Shown here piece by piece: positions 45,607-57,401 of a stretch of DNA of 64,000 bases. Below the pieces are notes generated by a model. The model was not told where the DNA came from. It made no database searches and was given only the letters and a program-made list of their open reading frames with translations. Made by a program: the position numbers and the translations under genes. The stretch comes from Roseovarius amoyensis (GTDB lineage: Bacteria; Pseudomonadota; Alphaproteobacteria; Rhodobacterales; Rhodobacteraceae). The first letter of the stretch is position 1. Every line of letters starts with the position of its first letter. Location of the stretch: contig NZ_QITQ01000009.1 of NCBI RefSeq assembly GCF_003260265.1, positions 1 to 64,000 on the forward strand, read 5' to 3'.

Positions 45607-46646
45607 ACGACATCTCGATTCGAAAACAGGGCAAAGCCGGCCGGATCACCCTGACCCGTCCAAAGGCGCTGAACGCCGTGACCTATCGGATGTGCCTGGC
45701 GATCGAGGACGCGCTCGACGCCTGGGCCGCGGATGATACGGTCGACCTGGTGATCATCGACGCCGAGGGCGACAAGGCGTTCTGCGCCGGTGGCGACATC
45801 CAGGAACTCTACCGCGCGGCCATGGCGGGCGACTATGCCCTTGGTCAGAACTTCTGGCGCGACGAATACCGTATGAACGCCAAGATCGCCGAATACCCCA
45901 AGCCCTATGTCGCCATCATGCATGGCTTTGTCATGGGCGGCGGCGTCGGCATCTCGTGCCACGGGTCGCACCGGATCGTGGGCGAAACGACCAGGATCGC
46001 CATGCCCGAATGCGGCATCGGCCTGGTGCCGGATGTGGGTGGGTCGCTCTTGTTGGCGCGGGCACCCGGCCGGCTGGGTGAATACCTGGCGACGACAGCC
46101 TCTCGCATGGATGCGTCAGACGCGATTTTTGCGGGTTTTGCAGACAGTTACATTCCGCAATCAAAGTGGCCTGAGCTGATCTCGCAACTAGAGGAAACGG
46201 GCAGCACGGATGCCATTTCCAAGCAGCGAGAGACCCTGCCGCCCGGTCCGCTCAACCGTCTTGCCCCCAGAATTGACGCCCATTTCGGCGGTGAAACCCT
46301 GCTCGACATCGTCAGTTCGCTCAAGGCGGAAGACAGCGATTTCGCCCGCGACACGCTGGCGACGCTGGGGCGCAATTCGCCCCTGGCAATGGTCTGCGCC
46401 ATCGAGATCATCCACCGCCTGCGTGACACATCCGCCGAGATTCGCAAGGCGCTGGAACTGGAATACCGCTTTACCTACCGCGCGCAGGAACACAGCGATT
46501 TCCTGGAAGGTATCCGCGCCGCCGTGATCGACAAGGACCGCAACCCGAAATGGCGCCATGACCTGACGAACCCGCCTTCGCTGGCGGCGACGCAGATGCT
46601 GATGCCGCTGGGCGCGGACACACTGACCTTCGACAGGAAAGGATGA
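45603..46646 (+). CDS. 3-Hydroxyisobutyryl-CoA hydrolase (enoyl-CoA hydratase family)
   Basis: 347 residues, longer than plain enoyl-CoA hydratases (about 260) and equal to HIBCH-type enzymes. Crotonase motifs: AFCAGGDIQELY (oxyanion hole), MHGFVMGGGVGISCHGSHRI, PECGIGLVPDVGGSLLLARA with the hydrolase-type acidic residues. It cleaves 3-hydroxyisobutyryl-CoA to the free acid, the step unique to valine breakdown. Overlaps the dehydrogenase gene by 4 bp and is followed 4 bp later by mmsB. Confidence 0.9.
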   Translation: MNDISIRKQGKAGRITLTRPKALNAVTYRMCLAIEDALDAWAADDTVDLVIIDAEGDKAFCAGGDIQELYRAAMAGDYALGQNFWRDEYRMNAKIAEYPKPYVAIMHGFVMGGGVGISCHGSHRIVGETTRIAMPECGIGLVPDVGGSLLLARAPGRLGEYLATTASRMDASDAIFAGFADSYIPQSKWPELISQLEETGSTDAISKQRETLPPGPLNRLAPRIDAHFGGETLLDIVSSLKAEDSDFARDTLATLGRNSPLAMVCAIEIIHRLRDTSAEIRKALELEYRFTYRAQEHSDFLEGIRAAVIDKDRNPKWRHDLTNPPSLAATQMLMPLGADTLTFDRKG

Positions 46647-46650
46647 CACC

Positions 46651-47523
46651 ATGAAGATCGGCTTTATCGGACTAGGCAACATGGGCGCGCCGATGGCGGC
46701 CAACCTCGCAAAGGCCGGTCACGAGGTGACAGGCTTTGACACCGCCGGGGTCGAGGTGGAAGGCGTCGCCAATGCCGCCAGCGCGGCAGAGGCCGCAAGC
46801 GGTGCAGAGGTGGTCATCACCATGCTGCCCAACGGCGATATCCTGCGCCGTGTCGCGGATGAGATCGTGCCGGCGATGGACAAGGGGGCTGTCTTTCTCG
46901 ACTGTTCCACCGTCGATGTCGCCAGCGCCCGCGCCGTGGCGGAAAAGGCCCAAGAGGCCGGGTTGCTGGCGCTTGACGCACCGGTTTCGGGCGGCGTCGG
47001 CGGCGCGCAGGGCGGCACGCTGACCTTCATGGTCGGGGGCGATGAGAAGGGCTTCAACATCGCCAAGGAACTCTTTGACATTATGGGGCAAAAGGCCGTG
47101 CACTGCGGCCCGTCCGGCAATGGGCAGGCGGCCAAGATCTGTAACAACATGATCCTCGGCGCCACCATGATCGTCACCTGCGAGGCATTCGCGATGGCCG
47201 ACAAGCTGGGCCTCGATCGACAGGCGATGTTCGACGTGGTGTCCACCTCGTCGGGCTATAGCTGGTCGATGAACACCTACTGCCCCGCCCCCGGCGTCGG
47301 CCCGCAAAGCCCCGCCGACAACGACTACAAGCCCGGCTTTGCGGCGGAGCTCATGCTCAAGGACCTGCGCCTTGCCCAGCAGGCGGCGACGGATGCCGAT
47401 GCCGACACGCCGCTTGGGGCTGCGGCGATGCGGCTCTACGAAGAATTCGTCGAGCGCGAGGATGGCAAGGGGCGCGACTTCTCGGCCATGTTGCCGCGGT
47501 TCGAAAAACGCGGTCACAGCTAG
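46651..47523 (+). CDS. mmsB: 3-Hydroxyisobutyrate dehydrogenase
   Basis: 290 residues. NAD-binding IGFIGLGNMGAPMAANLAKA at the N-terminus, the substrate loop LDAPVSGGVGGAQGGTLTFM, and the catalytic lysine in GNGQAAKICNNM. Oxidises 3-hydroxyisobutyrate to methylmalonate semialdehyde. mmsA, the usual next enzyme, is not here. AGGAAAGG precedes the gene, which ends before a terminator hairpin. Confidence 0.93.
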   Translation: MKIGFIGLGNMGAPMAANLAKAGHEVTGFDTAGVEVEGVANAASAAEAASGAEVVITMLPNGDILRRVADEIVPAMDKGAVFLDCSTVDVASARAVAEKAQEAGLLALDAPVSGGVGGAQGGTLTFMVGGDEKGFNIAKELFDIMGQKAVHCGPSGNGQAAKICNNMILGATMIVTCEAFAMADKLGLDRQAMFDVVSTSSGYSWSMNTYCPAPGVGPQSPADNDYKPGFAAELMLKDLRLAQQAATDADADTPLGAAAMRLYEEFVEREDGKGRDFSAMLPRFEKRGHS

Positions 47524-47533
47524 ACCCCGGTTG

Positions 47534-47557
47534 CGCCCGGCGTGAGCGCCGGGCGTT
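47534..47557 (+). terminator. Terminator after mmsB
   Basis: CGCCCGGCG (47534-47542) pairs with CGCCGGGCG (47547-47555) across a TGAG loop, followed by TTACT. Nine perfect GC-rich pairs close the valine operon. Confidence 0.75.
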
Positions 47558-47641
47558 ACTCACGTTGTCGTGAACGACAACTGCGACGGTTCGTCCCCCT
47601 ACGTGCGTTTAACCCCGTATTCGCCAACAGGAGACGTACCG

Positions 47642-48040
47642 ATGAAAAGATTGACCCTGACCACTCTTGCGACCCTTGCCGCGCTTTCGCCGGCCTTGGC
47701 CTCCACCGCCGAAGCCCGCGACCGCAGCGTGACCACCTGCAACGACCGTGGCCGTTGTGTCGAGGTCGAACGTAACCACAATGCCCACCAGCCCCAGAGG
47801 GGCAAGGTCAGCCGCGAGGTTGTCGTGAACAGGACCGTGGTGACGAAGAAACCCACCGTGGTCAGGACGACGCGCGCCCTGCCCGGTCGCGCCCTGACAG
47901 CGGCCGAACTCAGGCGCCTGCCACACCAGCCCAAGGGGAGAAATTACCGCGTGGTGAACAATAGGGTGGTCGTCGTTGACGACAACACAGCAGAAGTGGT
48001 CGCTGCGGTGGGTCTTCTGGCCCTGCTGCTGAGCCAGTGA
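47642..48040 (+). CDS. Exported basic protein, unknown function
   Basis: 132 residues from the ATG at 47642 with AGGAGA upstream. A signal peptide (KRLTLTTLATLAALSPALAS) precedes a basic middle (VNRTVVTKKPTVVRTTRALP), the sequence LTAAELRRLPHQPKGRNYRV then VVNNRVVVVDDNTAEVVAAV, and a final hydrophobic stretch (VGLLALLLSQ). This order resembles small periplasmic RcnB/YcgJ-like proteins, but the match is too loose to name. It lies alone between two terminators. Confidence 0.65.
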   Translation: MKRLTLTTLATLAALSPALASTAEARDRSVTTCNDRGRCVEVERNHNAHQPQRGKVSREVVVNRTVVTKKPTVVRTTRALPGRALTAAELRRLPHQPKGRNYRVVNNRVVVVDDNTAEVVAAVGLLALLLSQ

Positions 48041-48150
48041 CCGCCCAATGACTGGCAGTCCGTCGCCGCTGAGACACTTTCGTTAATGCGGCACCGAACA
48101 TTTGGATTAGACTGATCCCGGTACACGACTGATTCATGAAAGGATATGTC

Positions 48151-48342
48151 ATGACCAAGAATGTCGGCAGTATTGATCGGATTCTGAGAATCGTCATTGG
48201 GGCGCTGCTGATCATCGGCGCGCTCATGGGCTATGGCTGGTGGATGTGGATCGGCGTGGTGCCGCTTGTCACCGGGCTGATGGGCAGCTGCCCGCTCTAT
48301 TCTCTGTTCGGGATGTCCACCTGCCCGATGAAGCACGACTGA
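48151..48342 (+). CDS. DUF2892 (YgaP-type membrane domain) protein
   Basis: 63 residues from the ATG at 48151 with AAGGA upstream. MTKNVGSIDRILRIVIGALL then GYGWWMWIGVVPLVTGLMG gives two helices; SCPLYSLFGMSTCP carries two cysteines of the type seen in the membrane half of YgaP. Here the rhodanese half is missing, so the membrane module stands alone. Function unknown. Confidence 0.82.
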   Translation: MTKNVGSIDRILRIVIGALLIIGALMGYGWWMWIGVVPLVTGLMGSCPLYSLFGMSTCPMKHD

Positions 48343-48348
48343 TACGCC

Positions 48349-48371
48349 GGCGCGGGGGCCGTCCCCGCGCC
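48349..48371. terminator. Bidirectional terminator between DUF2892 and uvrA
   Basis: GGCGCGGGG (48349-48357) pairs with CCCCGCGCC (48363-48371), 5-base loop; the genes are convergent. Confidence 0.7.
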
Positions 48372-48375
48372 CGCC

Positions 48376-51258
<2,883 letters not shown>

Positions 51259-51323
51259 CCGGTCCCCCGTTAAGGATGGTTAAGAGATAGTCGAGAGCCG
51301 GCAGTCTTCCAAGTCAAAACTGC

Positions 51324-51338
51324 GAACAAACCACGAAC
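51324..51338 (-). promoter_or_regulatory. LexA (SOS) box of uvrA, GTTC-N7-GTTC
   Basis: The plus strand reads GAAC (51324-51327), seven bases, GAAC (51335-51338), i.e. GTTC-N7-GTTC on uvrA's strand. This direct repeat is the established LexA motif of Rhodobacter and other alphaproteobacteria. Confidence 0.8.
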
Positions 51339-51426
51339 ATCTGGGTTGTTGCAGCCGCCCTGCCGCGTCCCGCGTCTTTCTGGTTCTAAATACCCTCGCC
51401 GAAGGCGGCCCGCCAGCGGCGGCCTG

Positions 51427-51732
51427 TCATTCCTGAAAACCGAAGCGGTCGAGCAATTCCTGCCGGGTGAAAATCTCGGGCGCGCTGCCGGGCATGCGGC
51501 GCCTGATCAGCTGATACCGGCCATCCGGCATCCGCTCGTACCAGGCGATGCCGATTTCGCCCAGCTTTTCGAGATGGGCAAGGTAGGCGTCCAGCGTAGC
51601 AAAGCTCTGCCCCTCGGCATGGGGCAGGTCGCGGGCTGTTCCGTTGCTTTCGGCATCATTCGGCATAAGCACGACCGCCCCGGCCACCGCAAATATCACG
51701 GATGCTGAGAACAAAATGGACCTGAGTTTCAT
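51427..51732 (-). CDS. Small exported protein, unknown function
   Basis: 101 residues. The signal or anchor helix KLRSILFSASVIFAVAGAVV is followed by a 75-residue domain: SFATLDAYLAHLEKLGEIGI, AWYERMPDGRYQLIRRRMPG and PEIFTRQELLDRFGFQE. No cysteines. No family recognised. 168 bases separate it from uvrA's start; it may share no unit with it. Confidence 0.65.
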   Translation of the reverse strand: MKLRSILFSASVIFAVAGAVVLMPNDAESNGTARDLPHAEGQSFATLDAYLAHLEKLGEIGIAWYERMPDGRYQLIRRRMPGSAPEIFTRQELLDRFGFQE

Positions 51733-51969
51733 GTTAACAACCTTTAATACCGTGTGTTAGAAATATACTGCACAATGCAGTTCGCGAGAGCCTGTTTCAT
51801 TTCTGAACCGCGCCTCGAGTGCTGCGCATATGGACCGGCAGGAGAAAAGGTCATCATCATCATGTCGGACACATCCTGCCCCCTGCCCCTGGTGGCCACC
51901 CCACCCAAGCATTGCAAGAATAAATCAGCGGCGTCTCTGCGTCGTTCGTAAACCCGAGGAATCCAACAG

Positions 51970-53712
51970 ATGTGTATTGTATGTGATCAATTCAATCCCT
52001 TCGGGGCCGACGGCAACTGGCTGCATGACAACGACAGGGAGAACTCCCTGGCGGTCACCGAAACCACCGATGCTGCCGCCGGCATCGGCACCGCCTACAC
52101 GATGTCCGCAGGCGACACCTTTAACGGCACGCTCGGCTTCGATGGCGACCAGGATTGGGTCGGTATCACCCTCACCGCCGGGGTCAGCTATACCATCGAC
52201 ATGACCGCGGGTACGATGGCAGATCCCTATCTCTGGCTGTTCGACAGCAGCGGCGGTTACATTACGCACAACGATGACAGCGCCGGGCTGAATTCGCAGA
52301 TCGTATTCACGGCCAGTTCCACCGGCACCTACTACATCGCCGCCGACAGCTTTGAAAACAACGGCGGCACGAGCGTGGACACCGGCACCTATTCGGTGAC
52401 GGTCACCGTCACCGAGCCGGCCGATCCGCTCGACTCGATCACCTGGGGCGATACCGCGCCGGCCGTAATCAACGTCTTTTTCGTTCCCGGCGGCGTCACC
52501 TTCGACGATGCCTATGGTGCGCCGCAGATCACCTCGACCTGGACGGCAGCCGAGATTGCACAGGCGATGGAGGCGTTTGAAGCCTTTGAGAATGTCGCCG
52601 ATGTCACCTTCAACGTGGTCAACGACCCCAACCAGGCCGATTTCCTGATGGTCGAATCGACCGATCCGAATTCCGCGCTCGGCTATTGGGGCGTGGGCGG
52701 CGGCAGCATCACCGCCAACGGCACGCCCTATAGCGGCCTCGACGGCTGGGGCGTGTTCTATGGTGGCGATGCCAGTTGGACAACGGCCGGGCTGCAACAG
52801 GGCGGCTATGCCTTTATCACGCTGATCCACGAGATCGGCCACGGCATGGGGATGGCGCATCCGCACGACACCGGCGGTTCCTCCACGGTGATGGACGGAG
52901 TCTCCTCGGCCTTTGGCGACTTTGGCGACTACGACCTCAACCAGGGCATCTACACCACGATGAGCTATAATGACGGCTGGCAGACCGCCCCGCACGGGGC
53001 CAGTTCGTCATACGGCTATGGCTGGCAGGGCACGCTGATGGCGCTGGACATTGCGGTTATGCAAGACCTCTACGGCGCCAACATGTCGCACAACACCGGC
53101 AATGACGCCTATGTGCTGCCCTCGTCGAACGGGGCCGGCACATATTATTCCTCGATCTGGGATGCCGGTGGCACCGACACCATCGCACATACCGGCTCAG
53201 CCGCGGCGGTGATCGACCTGCGCGCGGCGACGCTGACCTATTCCGACGGCGGCGGCGGCTATGTCTCTTATGTCGAGGGCATCCACGGCGGCTTTACCAT
53301 CGCCAACGGGGTGGTAATCGAGCGGGCCGAGGGCGGATCGAGCGGCGATGCGATCACAGGCAACGAGGCGTCAAACTGGCTGGACGGCAATGGCGGCAAC
53401 GACATCATCCTGGGCGGCGAGGGCAACGACACCATTATCGGCGGCGGCGGCAACGACATGCTGACCGGCGAAGAAGGCGCAGACATCTTTGCCTTCGTCA
53501 TGGGCGACAACACCATGACGATGACCGATTTCGAGCCCGGGGTGGATGATCTTGCCCTGGTTGGGCTGCGCGACGGCTTTACCGTGGCCAACCTCATCCC
53601 ATTCATTTCGCAAGTCGGCGACGATGTGGTGATCGCTGCGGGCGGGCAGCAGGTTGTGTTCGAGGACACGCGGCTTTCCGAACTCAGCGCCGGCGACGTG
53701 ATCTTCGTCTGA
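51970..53712 (+). CDS. Serralysin-like M10 metalloprotease with RTX repeats
   Basis: 580 residues. N-terminal PPC-type beta domain (about residues 40-145: FNGTLGFDGDQDWVGITLTA, TGTYYIAADSFENN). The zinc site HEIGHGMGMAHPHD near residue 286 has the HExxHxxGxxH pattern, and the Met-turn is YTTMSYNDGW. A short RTX block GNGGNDIILGGEGND, GGGGNDMLTG near 470-500 binds calcium, and the C-terminus (ending LSAGDVIFV) is a type I secretion signal. There is no N-terminal signal peptide, as expected for type I export; the secretion genes are not nearby. The N-terminus MCIVCDQF is odd, with two cysteines rare in this family. Confidence 0.88.
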   Translation: MCIVCDQFNPFGADGNWLHDNDRENSLAVTETTDAAAGIGTAYTMSAGDTFNGTLGFDGDQDWVGITLTAGVSYTIDMTAGTMADPYLWLFDSSGGYITHNDDSAGLNSQIVFTASSTGTYYIAADSFENNGGTSVDTGTYSVTVTVTEPADPLDSITWGDTAPAVINVFFVPGGVTFDDAYGAPQITSTWTAAEIAQAMEAFEAFENVADVTFNVVNDPNQADFLMVESTDPNSALGYWGVGGGSITANGTPYSGLDGWGVFYGGDASWTTAGLQQGGYAFITLIHEIGHGMGMAHPHDTGGSSTVMDGVSSAFGDFGDYDLNQGIYTTMSYNDGWQTAPHGASSSYGYGWQGTLMALDIAVMQDLYGANMSHNTGNDAYVLPSSNGAGTYYSSIWDAGGTDTIAHTGSAAAVIDLRAATLTYSDGGGGYVSYVEGIHGGFTIANGVVIERAEGGSSGDAITGNEASNWLDGNGGNDIILGGEGNDTIIGGGGNDMLTGEEGADIFAFVMGDNTMTMTDFEPGVDDLALVGLRDGFTVANLIPFISQVGDDVVIAAGGQQVVFEDTRLSELSAGDVIFV

Positions 53713-53727
53713 GGCGAACTGAAACGC

Positions 53728-53766
53728 AGGCCGCTGTCCGGCATCGAGGCCGGGTAGCGGCCTTTG
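53728..53766. terminator. Terminator between the protease and lpdA
   Basis: AGGCCGCT (53728-53735) pairs with AGCGGCCT (53756-53763), and CCGGC (53738-53742) with GCCGG (53749-53753) inside, then TTTG. The genes are convergent. Confidence 0.75.
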
Positions 53767-53769
53767 TGA

Positions 53770-55164
53770 TCAGATGTGGATCACACGGTCATAGGCATCC
53801 AACACCGATTCGTGCATCATCTCGCTCAGCGTCGGGTGCGGGAATACGGTGTTCATCAGATCTTCTTCGGTGGTCTCCAGCGTGCGGCCCACCACGTAGC
53901 CCTGGATCAGCTCGGTCACCTCGGCGCCGATCATGTGCGCGCCCAGCAATTCGCCGGTCTTGGCGTCGAACACGGTCTTGACCAAGCCCTCGGATTCGCC
54001 CAGCGCGATGGCCTTGCCGTTGCCGATAAAGGGAAAGCGGCCAACCCTGACCTCGTAGCTCTGCTCCTTGGCCTTGGCCTCGGTCAGGCCGACGCTGGCC
54101 ACCTGCGGGTGGCAGTAGGTACAGCCGGCTATTGCCTCGGGCCGCACCGGGTGGGGATGACCGCCGGCCACCAGCTCGGCCACCATAACGCCCTCGTGGC
54201 TGGCCTTGTGGGCAAGCCATGGCGCACCGGCCAGATCGCCGATGGCATATAGCCCATCGACCCCGGTGCGGCAGTATTCGTCGACAACGACATGCGTCCG
54301 GTCGACTTTGACACCCAGGCTTTCCAGCCCGAGGTTCTCGACGTTGCCGACGATGCCCACGGCCGAAATCACGGTATCGAAATCGTGCTTTTCGGTCTTG
54401 CCGCCGATCTCGATATGGGCGGTCACCTTGTCCTTGGCGCGATCAAGCTGCTTGACCGTCGCCTTTTCCATGATGGTCATGCCCTGTTTCTTGAAACTCT
54501 TCTTGGCAAAGGCTGAAATCTCGGCGTCCTCGACCGGCAGGATACGGTCCATCACCTCGACCACGGTCGTCTCAGCCCCGAGCGTGTGATAGAAACTGGC
54601 GAATTCGATACCGATCGCGCCGGACCCGATAACCAGCAGTTTCTTGGGCATGTGCGGCGGCACCAGCGCGTGCTTGTAGGTCCAGACGCGTTTGCCATCG
54701 GCCTCAAGCCCCGGCAATTCGCGCGCCCGCGCGCCGGTGGCCAGCACGATGGCCTTGGCGGTCAATTCCTCTGTGCCCTTGTCGGTCTTGACGCTGACCT
54801 TGCCCTTGCCCGCCAGCGTCGCCACGCCCATGATCGTGGTCACCTTGTTCTTTTTCAGCAGGTGCCCAACGCCGGAGTTGAGCTGTTTCGAAACCCCGCG
54901 CGAGCGTTTGACCACGGCGTCGAGATCATAGCTGATGTTCTCTGCCTTGAGCCCGAATTCGCCGGCCCGGTGCATCAGGTGAAAAACCTCTGCCGAACGC
55001 AGCAGCGCCTTGGTGGGGATGCAGCCCCAGTTGAGGCAGATACCGCCCATATGCTCGCGCTCGACCACGGCGACGCTCAACCCCAGCTGTGCGCCGCGGA
55101 TGGCGGCAACATAGCCCCCGGGCCCCGCCCCGATCACGATCATGTCAAAGGATTTCGCCGCCAT
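53770..55164 (-). CDS. lpdA: Dihydrolipoyl dehydrogenase (E3)
   Basis: 464 residues. FAD motif VIGAGPGGYVAAIRGAQLG; redox disulfide GGICLNWGCIPTKALL (Cys-X4-Cys); NAD domain VIGSGAIGIEFASFYHTLGA; and the C-terminal His-Glu pair in HPTLSEMMHESVL. It reoxidises lipoate in pyruvate, 2-oxoglutarate or branched-chain dehydrogenase complexes, but no E1 or E2 gene is adjacent, so which complex it serves is open. GGAG precedes the ATG. Confidence 0.95.
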   Translation of the reverse strand: MAAKSFDMIVIGAGPGGYVAAIRGAQLGLSVAVVEREHMGGICLNWGCIPTKALLRSAEVFHLMHRAGEFGLKAENISYDLDAVVKRSRGVSKQLNSGVGHLLKKNKVTTIMGVATLAGKGKVSVKTDKGTEELTAKAIVLATGARARELPGLEADGKRVWTYKHALVPPHMPKKLLVIGSGAIGIEFASFYHTLGAETTVVEVMDRILPVEDAEISAFAKKSFKKQGMTIMEKATVKQLDRAKDKVTAHIEIGGKTEKHDFDTVISAVGIVGNVENLGLESLGVKVDRTHVVVDEYCRTGVDGLYAIGDLAGAPWLAHKASHEGVMVAELVAGGHPHPVRPEAIAGCTYCHPQVASVGLTEAKAKEQSYEVRVGRFPFIGNGKAIALGESEGLVKTVFDAKTGELLGAHMIGAEVTELIQGYVVGRTLETTEEDLMNTVFPHPTLSEMMHESVLDAYDRVIHI

Positions 55165-55247
55165 TTCAGTCTCCGCCCAAGGTGCCGCTTGTGGTGTTGC
55201 GTGAAATTAGTTTGATGCTAAACTACTTTTATTGCCGTTACAACGTC

Positions 55248-55286
55248 ACAGGCCGCCCCGCAGCGGATTGTTGCGGGGCGGCCTGT
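55248..55286. terminator. Terminator hairpin after the DUF924 gene
   Basis: ACAGGCCGCCCCGCA (55248-55262) pairs with TGCGGGGCGGCCTGT (55272-55286), 15 perfect pairs and a 9-base loop. It lies downstream of the DUF924 stop and upstream of lpdA's promoter region. Confidence 0.8.
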
Positions 55287-55328
55287 CAAGCGGTTGATGT
55301 CGCGCGCATTTTTCGACGCTATCGGCAT

Positions 55329-55913
55329 TCAGGCAGCATCGGCCGCCTGCAGGTTGCGCAGGGCCGCGCCATAGCCGCCGTTTTCGGCAAAGCTGCGTTC
55401 GGACGCGGTCGAAACCCGCCCAAGCGCGGTGTTGCGATAGGGGAAGCGGCCGAAAAGGCGGATGACCTCTCGGTGTGCGCGCGCGTGCAACAGGTTGCCG
55501 GCGCCGGTCTTGGGCATCCGCTCCTTGATCAGGCGGATGCAGCGTTCCTGGTCGCACAGGTTCTCGGAGTGCATCAGCGGCAGGTAAAAGAACTGTCGCA
55601 CCGGTTCGTCTATGCGCATGTCCCATTTGCGGTGGATGGCGGCCTTGGCCGCGGCCATCGCCTGCCGGTCGGTGGCAAAGGCATGCCCCTCGCCACGAAA
55701 CATGTTGCGCGGAAACTGATCCATCAGGATGATATAGGCCAGCGCCCCGCTGGGATATGTCAGCCACAGCGCATAGGTGCCCTCTCGGGCCTTTTCCCAC
55801 GCCGTCATGAACCGCTCGCGCATATCGGCATCCAGCGTCTCGGACGCTTCGTACCAACCTTCGGGTCCGACCTCATCAAGCCAGTACGTCAACACCTCTT
55901 CCGGGGTAGTCAT
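55329..55913 (-). CDS. DUF924 family protein
   Basis: 194 residues. EEVLTYWLDEVGPEGWYEAS at the start, YIILMDQFPRNMFRGEGHAF, FFYLPLMHSENLCDQERCI, and HREVIRLFGRFPYRNTALGR are the conserved DUF924 segments; the family is all-helical with a tetratricopeptide-like fold. No enzymatic role is established. Single gene, terminator behind it. Confidence 0.88.
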   Translation of the reverse strand: MTTPEEVLTYWLDEVGPEGWYEASETLDADMRERFMTAWEKAREGTYALWLTYPSGALAYIILMDQFPRNMFRGEGHAFATDRQAMAAAKAAIHRKWDMRIDEPVRQFFYLPLMHSENLCDQERCIRLIKERMPKTGAGNLLHARAHREVIRLFGRFPYRNTALGRVSTASERSFAENGGYGAALRNLQAADAA

Positions 55914-56043
55914 GCGAGACTCCTTTCCTCCGCACCCGACAGGGAAAGCCTAGTCCCACATCCCCTTATTTGGACAGTAAAAATTTGCAACAATGGCAAT
56001 CTTCCGTGACTGTGGATAACTTGTTAGCGCTACCCCGTCTGCG

Positions 56044-57300
56044 TCACTCTGTGCCAGCCTCCTCCTGGGCGGTTTCATAGTCGTATTCGGCGGCCAGATT
56101 GACCGCCACAGGCGAGGACGACATCGCCACCATGGTAAAGCTGTCCGTATCCTCGACCGAGGGAGACGGGCGCCGCGTCATCCGCCAGGCGGCATAGCCT
56201 GACATGGCAAATCCCAGCACCGCGATCACCAGGAAAAACGCCCACTCCCCGAATCGGCCCATCAGCCAGCCGATGACCAGCGGCGTCGCCACCGCGCCAA
56301 GCCCGTTGATAAAGACCATCGCGCCCGCGGCGGCCGGCATGTCATCACGTTCGAGCAGGTCGTTGGTATAAGCGATGATCAGCGAATAGAGCGGGTTCGA
56401 CATCCCCCCGACCACCAGTCCCGCGGCCAGCAGCGCCGGAAACAGGCTGCCAAAGGCCATGCCGACCACGCCGCCGCTGCCGCAAATGGCCGCGCAGATC
56501 AGGATCAGCCGGCGGCGATCCATCCGGTCCGAAAGCCAGCCGATGGGATATTGCAGCACCAATGCGCCGACGAAGAAGGTCGAAACGAAAGTCGATATCT
56601 GGGCCACAGATAGCCCTGCCTCGGCGCCATAGACCGGCGCCATGCCGAACTGGGCCGAAAAGACCCCGCCCAGCAGGAACATGCCCACGCAGCCCAGCGG
56701 CGAGATCGCCATCATCTGCCGCAGGCTTAGCGGTTTGGCGGTCTCGAAGGCCGGCGTCGGGCTGATCGACAGCAGGATCGGCGCAAACGACAGCGAAATC
56801 AGCATCGAAGGGATGACGAACAACACGAACCCGCCAGGATCGGCGACCAGTATCAGCGCCTGCGCGGTGACGATGCCCACCATCTGGACGATCATGTAAA
56901 GCGACAGCGCCTTGCCCCGGTTTTCGTTGTCCGAGGCGTTGTTGAGCCAGCTTTCGGCGGTGACGTAGACGCCGGAAAAACAGAATCCAACCAACACCCG
57001 GCCCAGCCCCCAGACAGTGGGGTCCGTGATCGTCGGATACAGGATCATCACCGCCGAGATCATCGAGGCCAGCGCCGCGAAGACCCGCACATGCCCGACC
57101 CGGCGGATCATCTCGGGCGCCATGCGCGATCCGAACAGGAACCCCAGGAAATACCCCGACATGACCAGCGACATCTCGAGGGTGGAAAACCCCTCGATTT
57201 CGCCCCGGATGCCCAGAACCGTGCCCTGCATGCCGTTCCCGACCTGCAAGAGCATCATTCCCAATAGCAGCGCCCACGCGCTGGAAAGAACTGAAAACAT
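56044..57300 (-). CDS. MFS transporter (YcaD-like)
   Basis: 418 residues, twelve predicted helices. GFLFGSRMAPEMIRRVGHVR carries the MFS loop 2-3 motif in degenerate form; GRVLVGFCFSGVYVTAESWL with the conserved WLN and ENRGKALSLYMIVQMVG match YcaD-type transporters; YPIGWLSDRMDRRRLI is the second MFS loop. It ends in a 45-residue acidic tail. AGGGG precedes the ATG. Substrate unknown. Confidence 0.85.
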   Translation of the reverse strand: MFSVLSSAWALLLGMMLLQVGNGMQGTVLGIRGEIEGFSTLEMSLVMSGYFLGFLFGSRMAPEMIRRVGHVRVFAALASMISAVMILYPTITDPTVWGLGRVLVGFCFSGVYVTAESWLNNASDNENRGKALSLYMIVQMVGIVTAQALILVADPGGFVLFVIPSMLISLSFAPILLSISPTPAFETAKPLSLRQMMAISPLGCVGMFLLGGVFSAQFGMAPVYGAEAGLSVAQISTFVSTFFVGALVLQYPIGWLSDRMDRRRLILICAAICGSGGVVGMAFGSLFPALLAAGLVVGGMSNPLYSLIIAYTNDLLERDDMPAAAGAMVFINGLGAVATPLVIGWLMGRFGEWAFFLVIAVLGFAMSGYAAWRMTRRPSPSVEDTDSFTMVAMSSSPVAVNLAAEYDYETAQEEAGTE

Positions 57301-57401
57301 GGCGCCACCCCTAAATTGCGCCGTTCATGCCCGAACCGGCCACCCGCGTCCGGCACGAACGCGACCCAAAGCGGTCTGTCCGCGCCTCCTTGACCAGCGA
57401 T

